Assembly (NCBI GenBank): GCA_013044385.1
Contig: JABEUN010000003.1
Coordinates: forward strand, 1 to 50,027
From: Acidimicrobiaceae bacterium
GTDB lineage: Bacteria > Actinomycetota > Acidimicrobiia > Acidimicrobiales > Acidimicrobiaceae
Length of the DNA stretch: 50,027 nt
Direction of reading: 5' to 3'
Under the pieces are notes generated by a model that was given only the letters and a program-made list of their open reading frames with translations, searched no databases and had not been told where the DNA came from. The position numbers and the translations under genes are program-made. Shown piece by piece: positions 15,852 through 25,721 of the stretch (position 1 is the first letter of the stretch; each line of letters begins with the position of its first letter).

Positions 15852-18800
15852 GGATAAGTTCTATCGCACTTGGGTCCAGGGCGAACAACCTTAAAATTGA
15901 TGGCATCGGATCGAATCTGGCTGTGATCTTCGGGCCAAACGAAGCGGGAAAGACCACTCTAAGAAGGTTTGTCAACCAGACGCTATTCGGAACTGGAAAC
16001 TGGAAACCAAGCTACGTAGATGGGAGTTTGGGGCTCGATCTAGCTGGAATCCAGTACTTGATTGAACGGGATCGCAAGGGGCGCAGGATCTTACAGGTCG
16101 GGACCAACGAGCCTGTGTCGTCGAACACAAACACGGTGATTTCCGTGTTGAGCGGTTCCAATCCGCAGCTACTTGACCAGTTGGGCCAACTGTGCACGTT
16201 GGGCCTCAATGAGCTGGCCCTATTGAAGACGGCAACACCCTCCGAGGTGGAGTATCTTCTAGCGGGCCTGCTTGAGTCTGGTAATAGTAGTGGCAGCTTG
16301 AAGAGGCTAGAAGATCGACTGAAAAAGGAGTTCGAGGAGATCTACAAGCCCCGGGCTTCCTGTGCACTTTCAGATGCAGCTGGTCTTTACCGGGATCTCG
16401 ATGCGAGGAGTCGACGTGTCGAGGAGGGGTATAGGCGGTCCCAGGCGCTAACTGCCGAGGTGGCCGAACTAACTCAATCAACCGAACTACGCAACCGGCG
16501 AATAGTTCAGTTGAGACGACTGGACCTGCCATTCGACAAAGTAGTGGAGAGTTCCGAGGAGCTTTTACGCCGGCTGTCTGAGATACCTACCCACCTTTTC
16601 GACCTACCGCTACTACATCATGATTCGATCAAACTGATTGCTGGACTTGGACAGAAGTTGACAGCTACTTCTGAGACGTTGGAGAGCTGCTCTGCAGAGT
16701 TGAACAAGGCAGAATCCGAGATCGCCTTGACGAGATTCGGCGAGTCCGAGAGGGAAGCTTTCGGACTTATTGGTGCCGCCTTAGCTCTTGAGGTGGATGT
16801 GGCAGCAAAAGAGATCTCGGAGCTAAAGGGGGAGTCTCGAAAGCTCGAAGAGGCCATTTCGGAACGAGTCGTGGAGCTTGGCATCCCATTTCCTCCTTTC
16901 AGGCAGAGCGGTGTTGACGAGACGGGGGCGTTGTTACATATCGTCCAACTCGATAGGCGCGCGATCGAGTTGGAAGGATTTATCGATCAGACTGAAGCCG
17001 ACCTTCGAAGGCTCAACATGCCTAAGCGTTCCTCTCTGACTGAAGGAGAGGCGCGATCTTTTGAGCAGGAGTTCACGATATTGCGGACTTATACAGAGAC
17101 GGCCAAAGCTTTGGAAACCGCAAGGGACAGACTTTCAAGAGTGGATCTCGGGACACGAGTCGCAGCTGGCCAAGACCCACTCGCTCTGTTTATCGTCGTT
17201 ATCCTTTCAGTGACGGCATTGGCAGTCTCAGCAGTTGGAAAGAACTACATCTCGGCCCTACTTGACCTGCTCGTTGCATCCTTAGTCGCATTCATGTTGC
17301 TTCGAAACCGTAATACCGCAAGAAGTTCGCACCTAAGCCAGAATGCTGCCGGTGAGCAGGTGGAGGTAGTGCTGAGGGACTTCAAACGCTGCGAGGAGGC
17401 CCACGAAGCTTCCAAGGGCTCAGTAATCGGCTACTTTTCGGGGTCCTTGCCGGGCGATGTCCAGCTTGAGCAACGGGTGGCCAACCTGGGACGGAGACTA
17501 AGCGACTATGAGTCGGCCGTCCGGTCTGAACAAGAAGCGTCAGATGAGTCAACGAGCTTGATGAGAATGCTTGAGGAACTGCGGATCGAGCTGGAGCTTA
17601 TCCACGGTGAATCGGATGAAGTCATTCAGTCTCTGTTTGCAGTTCCGTACCTTCCGCTGAAAAATGGTGCGCTCGGTACTTTCTACAGGGCTTTGGCAAA
17701 TTTGGCCGATAGGGTCGAGCGATTGAATTCTCTCGAGCTAAGTCTGCAGGAGAGACGGGCGGTTTACAACGCTCTCGTCGACGAAAGAAGAGAGATCTGT
17801 GAATCGGTCTGTGCACTACTTGACATCACGCCACAGTCTGACAGGATAGCCGGACAACTTTCTGACCTGAGAGCCGAACTTGCAGCAGCCGAAAGGACCT
17901 TTAACCTCTATTCCATGCGCATCCCAGAACTAAAGGCGGCCCTGTCTTCCCAGCGAATGCTTTGGGAGGAGACTAGGGAGAGTCTTTGTGAAGCATTGCG
18001 GAGATTCGGAATTGACGATTCCAGCGAAAGTGTAGATCGAGTCGTTGCACAGTTTGGGTTCGACAGCGATGCACTGTTGGAGACACGACAAGCGCTCGGT
18101 ACACTGCAGTACTCCTTGGGTTCGCTCGTTTCGAATTTGGGAGGCGAGTTTGAAGATGACGATGAGGCAGCTTCACTACTGCACGTCGCAGAAGAACTCT
18201 CATCTTCATTCGCTGCCACGACGGGCCCGAGGATCGGAAGTTGTCGAGAAATTGCCACCTATGTCAGCTCCTTGGTTTCGAGTCTTGGATTAAGGGCCAG
18301 ACGTCTGCTTGAGTCACTAGAAGACGAAGTGAAGTCCGAAACAGAAAAGATCGTCTTGAAGAGAAATGAGATCGCCGAGCTGGAAGGAGGCGATCTCTTC
18401 AGTATTGCTGACGACATTGGCGATGCCGGTGAGAATATCAAGTACTTACTTTCGCGAGCAACGAAGCTGAAGGCCGGGATCACGCTGTTGGGCGCGGCCA
18501 AGAGAATCTACTCAAAAGAGCAACAACCAGTTGTTCTGCGGGCAGCTAGTGAATTCTTTTCAAGAGCTACAGCGGGGAGGTACATCGAGATACTTGTATC
18601 AGAAGAGTCAAAGTTCAAGGTCGTTGACCTGCGCGGGAGAGAGATGAACATCGAAGATCTCTCGTCGGGGACGGTCGACCTACTGATGATCTCTCTGAGG
18701 ATCTCGTACCTTTCGATACCTGAGTCGATTCAGAGCACTTGGCCGGTCATATTCGACGACGTAATGGTGAACATCGATTCCGAAAGGAGGGGTCAGGTAG

Positions 18801-18958
18801 CTAAAGCTATTCTTGAGGCTTCTAGATCCAGACAAATTCTCTATTTGACGTGCCACGGCGATCATCGAGACCAGCTAGTCCAAGGCGCATCTGAATTTTT
18901 ACAACAGGACCCGGAGTTCGGCTTTTCGCAATTCTCACTGGACAGAATCGAGCTTTAG
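15848..18958 (+). CDS. YhaN-like SbcC/Rad50-type ATPase
   Basis: This 1036-residue split ABC-type ATPase has Walker A GPNEAGKTT near 29-37 at the N-terminus. The C-terminal signature LSSGTVDLL (near 940) and Walker B VIFDDVMVN (near 976) complete the site. Long heptad-rich regions between them form coiled coils. Two hydrophobic segments at about 444-463 and 467-485 interrupt the coiled coil, as in YhaN and unlike SbcC, so the complex may be membrane-attached. It starts at TTG 15848, overlapping the upstream stop as TTGA, with a G-rich sequence just before. With the YhaO-like partner it should process DNA ends; a role in defence is possible but unproven. Confidence 0.88.
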   Translation: MRISSIALGSRANNLKIDGIGSNLAVIFGPNEAGKTTLRRFVNQTLFGTGNWKPSYVDGSLGLDLAGIQYLIERDRKGRRILQVGTNEPVSSNTNTVISVLSGSNPQLLDQLGQLCTLGLNELALLKTATPSEVEYLLAGLLESGNSSGSLKRLEDRLKKEFEEIYKPRASCALSDAAGLYRDLDARSRRVEEGYRRSQALTAEVAELTQSTELRNRRIVQLRRLDLPFDKVVESSEELLRRLSEIPTHLFDLPLLHHDSIKLIAGLGQKLTATSETLESCSAELNKAESEIALTRFGESEREAFGLIGAALALEVDVAAKEISELKGESRKLEEAISERVVELGIPFPPFRQSGVDETGALLHIVQLDRRAIELEGFIDQTEADLRRLNMPKRSSLTEGEARSFEQEFTILRTYTETAKALETARDRLSRVDLGTRVAAGQDPLALFIVVILSVTALAVSAVGKNYISALLDLLVASLVAFMLLRNRNTARSSHLSQNAAGEQVEVVLRDFKRCEEAHEASKGSVIGYFSGSLPGDVQLEQRVANLGRRLSDYESAVRSEQEASDESTSLMRMLEELRIELELIHGESDEVIQSLFAVPYLPLKNGALGTFYRALANLADRVERLNSLELSLQERRAVYNALVDERREICESVCALLDITPQSDRIAGQLSDLRAELAAAERTFNLYSMRIPELKAALSSQRMLWEETRESLCEALRRFGIDDSSESVDRVVAQFGFDSDALLETRQALGTLQYSLGSLVSNLGGEFEDDDEAASLLHVAEELSSSFAATTGPRIGSCREIATYVSSLVSSLGLRARRLLESLEDEVKSETEKIVLKRNEIAELEGGDLFSIADDIGDAGENIKYLLSRATKLKAGITLLGAAKRIYSKEQQPVVLRAASEFFSRATAGRYIEILVSEESKFKVVDLRGREMNIEDLSSGTVDLLMISLRISYLSIPESIQSTWPVIFDDVMVNIDSERRGQVAKAILEASRSRQILYLTCHGDHRDQLVQGASEFLQQDPEFGFSQFSLDRIEL

Positions 18959-19457
18959 TGTGGTGAGAAATGTGTTCCACCGAGTCGAATCGCATTCCCA
19001 TAGGCTGGACGCCACTTCGAAGTGCGACAAAACCAGGACATGGCCAATCGACAGCACAGAGCGGAGACCGACCGCAAAGGTTGTAATGACAGAAAGCGAT
19101 ACCGTTCAGATCAGTGTGCGTTTTACAGATCGTCATCGACAGAACGACGTCTCCCTTGCCTAGATCGCATTTGACTTGGCAGTTGACCAGTGCTTGCGCC
19201 TCTGGCGGTTTTCACAGGCCCTAGTTGGATATCTTTTCTTGAAACGTACCGTTCTACAAGGAGGTGGTAGGTGTTGGATTCGGGATGGTCGCTGTCGTGC
19301 GCACCGCTGGTGATGATGCCCGATGGTGGACCTGCGCGAGAAATGCGAAACTGAATCTAGGCCGACTAAGTGTTTGGCAGCTTGGATAGCTTTAGAAATT
19401 GAGCGGGTCGTACCACCTCGCCAGAGCGGAACTGTGCCTGAATGTTACACCACCCAA
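18959..19457. other. Convergent intergenic region between yhaN-like gene and thiD
   Basis: Apart from a 27-codon frame with a strong ribosome-binding sequence at 19271-19354, I see no gene. No strong hairpin terminator is evident for either flanking gene. Confidence 0.5.
19271..19354 (+). CDS. Possible 27-residue peptide with strong ribosome site
   Basis: AAGGAGGTGG (19259-19268) immediately precedes GTG 19271, which opens a 27-codon frame beginning MLDSGWSLS and ending at TGA 19352. The Shine-Dalgarno match is among the best in the window, yet the next genes are on the other strand. It may be a true small protein or the truncated start of a lost gene. No domain is recognisable. Confidence 0.25.
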   Translation: MLDSGWSLSCAPLVMMPDGGPAREMRN

Positions 19458-20276
19458 TCAGCTGGTCTCTGACCAGTTGAAGTGGTCGAGAGGGCCGCTA
19501 CCGCTTCCGATTGCCCAAAGAGCAGAGCCCTTTATGGATCGTTGCACATATGCCTTTCCTGCCTTGACAGCGCTCACAAGATCGAAACCCTTTGCCAAGT
19601 GTGCGGCGATGGCAGAAGAGAGTGTGCAGCCGGTCCCATGCAGGTTAGCAGTGGCGATCCTGGGAGCGCGGAGTTCCAACACGCTATTGCCGTCACATAA
19701 CAGGTCTACGCTCTCTTCACCGTCGAAATGGCCGCCTTTTAGCAGCACGAAGGTTGGTCCTGTGGATCGGATTGTGAAGGCAGCCTCGATCATCTCCTGT
19801 CGACTTGTGATGGTCGCTTTAAGTAGTACCTCGGCTTCGCGAAGGTTAGGCGTAAGCAGAAGGGTATTTGGGAAAAGTAGGTCGGCGTAGGCTCTGTCCA
19901 CCCCAGGGTTCATCAGCCTGTCGCCCGAGGCGGCCACCATTACAGGATCGACGACAAGTTTTTCAAGCTGACCTTCACTAGCGAGTCGAGCGACCAATGA
20001 GACATTTTCAAAGCTTCCGAGCATTCCAACCTTGGTCGCTCGCACGACGAAGTCGCTTGTGACGGCTGCAATCTGGGCCTCCACCATATCCGGCTGCAGA
20101 ATCTGGACTCGAGATACCCCTTTTGTATTCTGGGCCGTAACTGCTGTTACGGCAGTTGCTGCGTATACGCCAAGGGCTGAGAAGGTCTTTATGTCCGCCT
20201 GAATTCCCGCACCCGCACCCGAATCGGAGCCCGCGATCGCCAAACCCACTGGGGGGGTTTTAGAACTCGTGCCCAT
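19458..20276 (-). CDS. thiD: Hydroxymethylpyrimidine (phosphate) kinase ThiD
   Basis: This 272-residue ribokinase-fold enzyme phosphorylates hydroxymethylpyrimidine and its monophosphate to the pyrophosphate used in thiamine synthesis. Motifs are AIAGSDSGAGAGIQAD near the N-terminus (HMP binding), VVDPVMVAASG in the centre, and GTGCTLSSAIAAHLA, the anion-hole and catalytic-Asp-type region, here reading GTGC. Length and architecture are normal. ATG 20276 has AAGGAGG seven bases upstream. It lies 140 bases after thiG in the same direction, so it may be a separate unit or the distal gene of the thi operon. No thiE or thiC is in the window and no THI element precedes it. Confidence 0.93.
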   Translation of the reverse strand: MGTSSKTPPVGLAIAGSDSGAGAGIQADIKTFSALGVYAATAVTAVTAQNTKGVSRVQILQPDMVEAQIAAVTSDFVVRATKVGMLGSFENVSLVARLASEGQLEKLVVDPVMVAASGDRLMNPGVDRAYADLLFPNTLLLTPNLREAEVLLKATITSRQEMIEAAFTIRSTGPTFVLLKGGHFDGEESVDLLCDGNSVLELRAPRIATANLHGTGCTLSSAIAAHLAKGFDLVSAVKAGKAYVQRSIKGSALWAIGSGSGPLDHFNWSETS

Positions 20277-20415
20277 TTACAGCCTCCTTGCTGAAGTACC
20301 ATCCATTCTGACCGGACAGAAGAGGTTCAAGCACTTAAAAACTCATACATTCAGGAACCGCATTACTGCTTCATGATAGCTGATGTTTCGCCGTTCCTAA
20401 TAAGAAAGTTCCTGC

Positions 20416-21430
<1,015 letters not shown>

Positions 21431-21476
21431 ACTGGCCGCCTCGACTCCAAATGCCTGTTCCAACTACCAGCGGAAT

Positions 21477-22682
21477 TCAACCTTCGTTGACACCGGTTGC
21501 GAAACGTTCTGGGCTACAGGATACGAACCACGGCGGGACTTCATGTCCAACGATCGCCGCCGCTGTATATCTGGCGGTCAGCGGGGAAAGCAGAATTCCG
21601 TGCCTGAAGTGTCCGAAGTGTGCCCAGATTCGCGTGGTCAGCCTGCCGAGGACGGGTAGGTTGTCGCTGGTGCCGGGACGGAAGCCGACCGAGCTTTCGC
21701 GAAACTCGGCCTCTCGGACCGAGGGCACTAAGCGTGTGGCATCCTCAAGCATGTCAGATATTGCACCTATTCGCTGGCCGGAGTCGAATCCAACTTCTTC
21801 CATGGTTGCGCCTACTACTACTTCGCCATCTAATCTTGGCACCAGATAGACGTGCCTACCGTTGACGGAACCCCTGATCACGTGCTCTGGCGGGCCATAG
21901 TGCTGCTCAGCTCGTATCCTTAGAATCTGTCCCTTCACCGGCATAAGGTTCCTTGAGACCGATTCCGCACCGATCAGATCGCAGATGGTGGCTGACCAAG
22001 CCCCTGAGGCTATTAAGCAGCTGTCGAAGTAGAGGGGATCTTTAGTTGTGGCGCCACTTGGAACGTGAGCTGAATTCAGGTCAGACTGCTCGATAGATAA
22101 CCGGAGTTCGATCCCGTTCTCCCGCTCTGCAATGTTTTCGACTAGACCGTTGATCCAGTTCCCTCCGAGATTTTGGAATGCTCTTGTGAGTGCAGCTATC
22201 AGGTGACGATTATGAACTTGGTGGTCTCCTACGACCTTGAACACCCCAGCTAGATCGCTACCAAGGAGTGGTTCTACATCACGAACTTCGCTTCTCCGGA
22301 GCTCTCGGACGTCCATTCCGACTCCGGTCAAATAGCTAGCCGATCGTTCGAGATCGGCCATGTCGCCCTGATCTGCCGCTACAACGAGGGTTCCTGAGGT
22401 CCTGTAGTCGACCGAAAGTTTGGATATTTCTTCGAGCCCCAGATGAAATGGCTCCCAATAGATGGATGCCTCTAGCATCATCTCAGTCAGGATCGTCTCG
22501 CCGAAATTCGCCTCTGATGCGGGAGCGAGCATCCCTGCGGCTACATTAGACGCGCCTGCGCCAATTCTGGAGTCAATGATTGACACCCTCTCTCCAAGCT
22601 TCAGCAGCTCCAGGGCTACCGTGAGACCTGCGACACCGGCGCCTAAAACGGCGATGTCCCTTGGTGATCTATCGGACGGCAT
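21477..22682 (-). CDS. thiO: Glycine oxidase ThiO
   Basis: This 401-residue FAD-dependent D-amino-acid-oxidase-family enzyme oxidises glycine to the imine used by ThiG. The N-terminal Rossmann motif GAGVAGLTVALELLKLGERVSII binds FAD, and ASNVAAGMLAPASEA matches the ThiO segment after it. The C-terminal portion has GFRPGTSDNLPVLG and the final HFRHGILLSPLTA, typical of ThiO. ATG 22682 has GGAGGAGT directly upstream. As first gene of thiO-thiS-thiG it indicates aerobic thiazole synthesis. No TPP riboswitch could be seen in its 268-base upstream region. Confidence 0.93.
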   Translation of the reverse strand: MPSDRSPRDIAVLGAGVAGLTVALELLKLGERVSIIDSRIGAGASNVAAGMLAPASEANFGETILTEMMLEASIYWEPFHLGLEEISKLSVDYRTSGTLVVAADQGDMADLERSASYLTGVGMDVRELRRSEVRDVEPLLGSDLAGVFKVVGDHQVHNRHLIAALTRAFQNLGGNWINGLVENIAERENGIELRLSIEQSDLNSAHVPSGATTKDPLYFDSCLIASGAWSATICDLIGAESVSRNLMPVKGQILRIRAEQHYGPPEHVIRGSVNGRHVYLVPRLDGEVVVGATMEEVGFDSGQRIGAISDMLEDATRLVPSVREAEFRESSVGFRPGTSDNLPVLGRLTTRIWAHFGHFRHGILLSPLTARYTAAAIVGHEVPPWFVSCSPERFATGVNEG

Positions 22683-22879
22683 ACTCCTCCTTAGTGGTAC
22701 GAGCCTAGATCGATTTCAAATGATCGTCCAAAGGCGACGACGCAACTTGGAATGTAGATTTCCGCGGCTTTGACGGTCACGATGGATGGGCTTAAGAACT
22801 TCTGCTCTCAATGATTCAACTTCATCAGCGCTCTTGGCACCTTGTCCATGACGACTGCCGCAACTGAGTGGACCATAAT

Positions 22880-22899
22880 CTGAACTAAATTGAGTTCAG
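22880..22899. promoter_or_regulatory. 20-bp operator-like palindrome before the acyl-CoA ligase
   Basis: CTGAACT (22880-22886) and AGTTCAG (22893-22899) form a near-perfect 20-bp palindrome, 51 bases before the ligase ATG. A TAATCT -10-like hexamer overlaps its left side (22876-22881). The size fits a TetR or GntR family repressor of fatty-acid genes, but no such regulator gene is in the window. Confidence 0.55.
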
Positions 22900-22950
22900 A
22901 ATGATGTTTGCAGTTTGTTTGCACCCGACACGCGATCTTGAGGGGGATAC

Positions 22951-24579
22951 ATGAAGGGCACGATGCAAAGCTTCCAGCTCGGTATACGGTCGATTTTGGA
23001 CCACGGAGCTACTTCATTTCCGGACTCAAAGGTCTATACGTATTTGGGCGAAACTACCACTGTGCATACGTTCGCTGATATAGCTTCGAGGGCGGCCCAG
23101 CTTGCTGCGGCGCTATCGGAGGCGGGGATTGTAAACGCCGATAGGGTTGCAACCTTCTGCTTCAACCACAATCAACATCTCGAGGCCTACTACGCAGTAC
23201 CGGCTATGGGTGCGGTGCTACATACCCTAAACATCAGACTGTTCGAGGAGCAGCTCCGATTTGTAGTCAACGACGCTGAGGACCGGTTCATAATCTGCGA
23301 TGGCGCAGTACTCCCTCTGATTGCAAAGGTTCTGCCCGAGTGTCCTAGCGTTGAACTCATTATCGTGGTGGGGCCGGCTTCGGCGGACTCTCTGGGCCTG
23401 TTAGGTAATACTCCTTGGGTCGACTACGAGGCTTTCATAGCGGGCAAGCCCACCACTTTCGAGTGGCCCGAGGTAGACGAAGACCAAGCTGCGGCCATGT
23501 GCTACACCTCGGGTACAACTGGCAATCCAAAGGGAGTTGTATATTCCCATCGATCGTCGTGGCTTCACTCCATAGCAGCCGGGAGCGCCAATTCGCTCGG
23601 CCTAAACAGGAACGACAGGGCACTTGTGATCGTACCGATGTTTCATGCGAACGCGTGGGGCATACCGTATGCGGCGTTCTTTGCTGGAGCAGACATGATT
23701 ATGCCGACTCGCTTTTTGCAGGCGGAGCCCCTTGCAAAGATGATCTCTGATCTACACCCAACGCTGGCTTCGGGGGTCCCTACGATCTGGAACGACTTAC
23801 TGCACTACTCCGAGGCCCACCCGGTGGACATGTCGTCCATACGGCTGCTCTCCGCTGGCGGCTCCGCAGTGCCATCGGCACTGATCGAGGAGTATCGAGC
23901 AAAGTTCGGTGTGTGGATTGTGCAGGGTTGGGGCATGACCGAGACCTCGCCACTATGCACGTTGTCTATTCCGCCCCGCGACACTCCCGATGGCGAGTGG
24001 CTCAGATACCTGACAACTGCGGGCGCACCGGTCGCTGGTGTGGAGTTGAGGATTGTTGATGCCGAAGGTGTTGTTCAGCCGTGGGATGGAAGGTCACTTG
24101 GTGAAATACAGGTAAGGGGTCCTTGGATTACCGGGTCGTATTTCCATGTCGAAAATCTAGATAGCTTTTCCGATGGTTGGCTGAAGACAGGTGACATCGG
24201 TTCGATCGACGAGGAGGGCTATCTAAGGATCTCAGATCGAACCAAGGATGTGATCAAGTCGGGGGGCGAATGGGTCTCATCGGTGGAGCTAGAGAATGCG
24301 ATCATGGCCCATCCCTCTGTGTATGAAGCTGCGGTAATCGGTATTCCGGATCCGAAGTGGGACGAGCGTCCGCTTGCGTGCATTGTTCTCAAGCCTGGCG
24401 TACGGATAGATCCGCAGGAATTGAAGGACTTTCTTGCACAACGGGTGGCGAAGTGGTGGCTGCCAGAGAGGTGGTCTTTCATTGAACTGATCCCGAAGAC
24501 ATCAGTCGGTAAGTTTGACAAAAAGGTCCTCCGCCAGAGTTACGCAAAAGGTGAACTCCAGGTGACAGAGGTCGGTTAG
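22951..24579 (+). CDS. Medium/long-chain fatty acid-CoA ligase (acyl-CoA synthetase)
   Basis: This 542-residue AMP-forming ligase activates carboxylic acids to acyl-CoA in two steps. Motifs are the P-loop YTSGTTGNPKG near 185-195, GWGMTETSP near 327-335, the hinge YLRISDRTKDVIKSGGEW near 425-442 and the C-terminal PKTSVGKFDKK with the catalytic lysine. It resembles the FadD-like/methylmercaptopropionate-CoA ligase type subgroup. ATG 22951 follows AGGGGG with suitable spacing. Upstream lies the palindrome at 22880-22899, suggesting acyl-responsive control. It is monocistronic and convergent with the SDR gene. Chain length cannot be judged. Confidence 0.92.
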   Translation: MKGTMQSFQLGIRSILDHGATSFPDSKVYTYLGETTTVHTFADIASRAAQLAAALSEAGIVNADRVATFCFNHNQHLEAYYAVPAMGAVLHTLNIRLFEEQLRFVVNDAEDRFIICDGAVLPLIAKVLPECPSVELIIVVGPASADSLGLLGNTPWVDYEAFIAGKPTTFEWPEVDEDQAAAMCYTSGTTGNPKGVVYSHRSSWLHSIAAGSANSLGLNRNDRALVIVPMFHANAWGIPYAAFFAGADMIMPTRFLQAEPLAKMISDLHPTLASGVPTIWNDLLHYSEAHPVDMSSIRLLSAGGSAVPSALIEEYRAKFGVWIVQGWGMTETSPLCTLSIPPRDTPDGEWLRYLTTAGAPVAGVELRIVDAEGVVQPWDGRSLGEIQVRGPWITGSYFHVENLDSFSDGWLKTGDIGSIDEEGYLRISDRTKDVIKSGGEWVSSVELENAIMAHPSVYEAAVIGIPDPKWDERPLACIVLKPGVRIDPQELKDFLAQRVAKWWLPERWSFIELIPKTSVGKFDKKVLRQSYAKGELQVTEVG

Positions 24580-24618
24580 GTCGCCGATGCTGCAATCTGC
24601 AGAGGTTTATCTGGGCAT

Positions 24619-25374
24619 TTAGTGCCTGAGGGAGAATCCGCCGTCTAGGAGAAGGATCTGCCCAGTGATGTAGTCATTTTCGAGGAGGGCCAGAGCTGCC
24701 TTTGATACATCTTCTGGCTTTGCGGACCGCAGCATAGGGGCAGTCTTGGAGTAGTTCGTGCGAATCTGGTCCCAATCTGCGGTCCAAGGCGTGTCAACGA
24801 GGCCCGGAGCTATAGCGTTTACCCTCACCTTTGGGCCGAGCGTCGCCGCAAGAAGCAGTGTCATATGGTTCAGAGCCGCCTTGGAGCTTGCATAAGGTAT
24901 TGAAGATCCTGTCGGTCTTACTCCAGCCAAAGAAGTGATGTTGATCACTTTCCCATCTCCGGTGGACTCCAATGCGGCCCTCGCCTGTCTGATCAACTCC
25001 CAGGTCCCGAAGACGTTCACTTCGAATATCTCGCGCCACACTTCAAGGGTCGCTTGATCTGTGTCGGAGTGTGGTATGACCCTCGTTGTTCCAGCGTTAT
25101 TGATCAGTATGTCGAGTCTTTCATAACGTTCGAGTGTCTTGGTAACGAGCTCTTCTGCGAAGCCGTCTGCTGCTATGGATCCTTGGATATAGATCGAGTC
25201 GGCGAGTTCTGATGCGATCTGCTCGCCGCTCGCTGCGGACTTAGAGGAGTTGACGACCACTTTGACGCCACTTGCCGACAGTCGTCTCGCGATAGATTCA
25301 CCGATCCCCGAACTCGATCCAGTCACTATTGCCACCTGGCCAGTAAGTGCCACCGTCCCCCCCAATTCGAACAT
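24619..25374 (-). CDS. Short-chain dehydrogenase/reductase
   Basis: This 251-residue classical SDR has nucleotide motif TGSSSGIG (18-25), NNAG (92-95), catalytic Ser148, Tyr161 and Lys165 in the SxnYxxxK layout, and the C-terminal ITGQILLLDGGFS typical of FabG-like enzymes. It would reduce or oxidise a carbonyl substrate with NAD(P)H. 3-oxoacyl or acetoacetyl-CoA is plausible given the neighbours, but the substrate is not determined. ATG 25374 is the start. Its promoter region is shared divergently with the small helical gene and acetoacetyl-CoA synthetase. It overlaps no neighbour. Confidence 0.9.
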   Translation of the reverse strand: MFELGGTVALTGQVAIVTGSSSGIGESIARRLSASGVKVVVNSSKSAASGEQIASELADSIYIQGSIAADGFAEELVTKTLERYERLDILINNAGTTRVIPHSDTDQATLEVWREIFEVNVFGTWELIRQARAALESTGDGKVINITSLAGVRPTGSSIPYASSKAALNHMTLLLAATLGPKVRVNAIAPGLVDTPWTADWDQIRTNYSKTAPMLRSAKPEDVSKAALALLENDYITGQILLLDGGFSLRH

Positions 25375-25445
25375 TTGATTTAGGTAGTTGCTCCGGATTA
25401 GAGGCTGAACGATTAAAAATCGGGCCCATCTAGTTGCAGTGAAGC

Positions 25446-25451
25446 TAGCCT
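25446..25451 (+). promoter_or_regulatory. -10 element of the small helical protein/AACS unit (leaderless)
   Basis: TAGCCT lies seven bases before GTG 25459. The same hexamer and spacing occur before the nucleosidase gene at 49339. There is no Shine-Dalgarno sequence, so a leaderless start is likely. A -35 match is weak. Confidence 0.4.
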
Positions 25452-25458
25452 AGCAAGC

Positions 25459-25698
25459 GTGTCATTTGAGGAGCGACTTTCCGAGCTTTCTGGCACGGTC
25501 GAGGAGGTTCTCGATCGAGTCCGTCAACTCAGGTTTGACTATGTACGTACCATGGTCTCTGGGCGCAATCTCGATAGCTATGACAAGCGCTTTGAGCAGC
25601 GCCTCTCTCAGGTAGAAAGAGCGTTGCACAAGGCGGCCAGAATTCTCAGTGACTTCGAAGCTCTGGACGGAGATCCAGGTGTCGATGGAGTCAGCTGA
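25459..25698 (+). CDS. Small helical/coiled-coil protein of unknown function
   Basis: This 79-residue, highly charged protein is predicted to be almost entirely helical, with heptad-like spacing (RLSELSGTVEEVLDRVRQL and RFEQRLSQVERALHKAARIL). It has no Cys, signal peptide or membrane segment. GTG 25459 starts it; the stop is 23 bases before the acetoacetyl-CoA synthetase start, so the two are likely co-transcribed. I recognise no family. Because it shares a unit with a ketone-body/PHA enzyme, it could be a granule-associated or partner protein, but that is only a guess. Confidence 0.55.
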   Translation: MSFEERLSELSGTVEEVLDRVRQLRFDYVRTMVSGRNLDSYDKRFEQRLSQVERALHKAARILSDFEALDGDPGVDGVS

Positions 25699-25721
25699 CG
25701 CTGTTGTTTGGGAGTAGCGTT

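Noticed and set aside
22683-22950. Possible TPP riboswitch before thiO
   Set aside because: I looked for the CTGAGA and CCTGATCTGG-type blocks on the minus strand and did not see them.
25362-25380. LexA-box-like TCGAACATTTGA before the SDR gene
   Set aside because: Only one half matches the actinobacterial SOS box, and the gene has no link to DNA damage.
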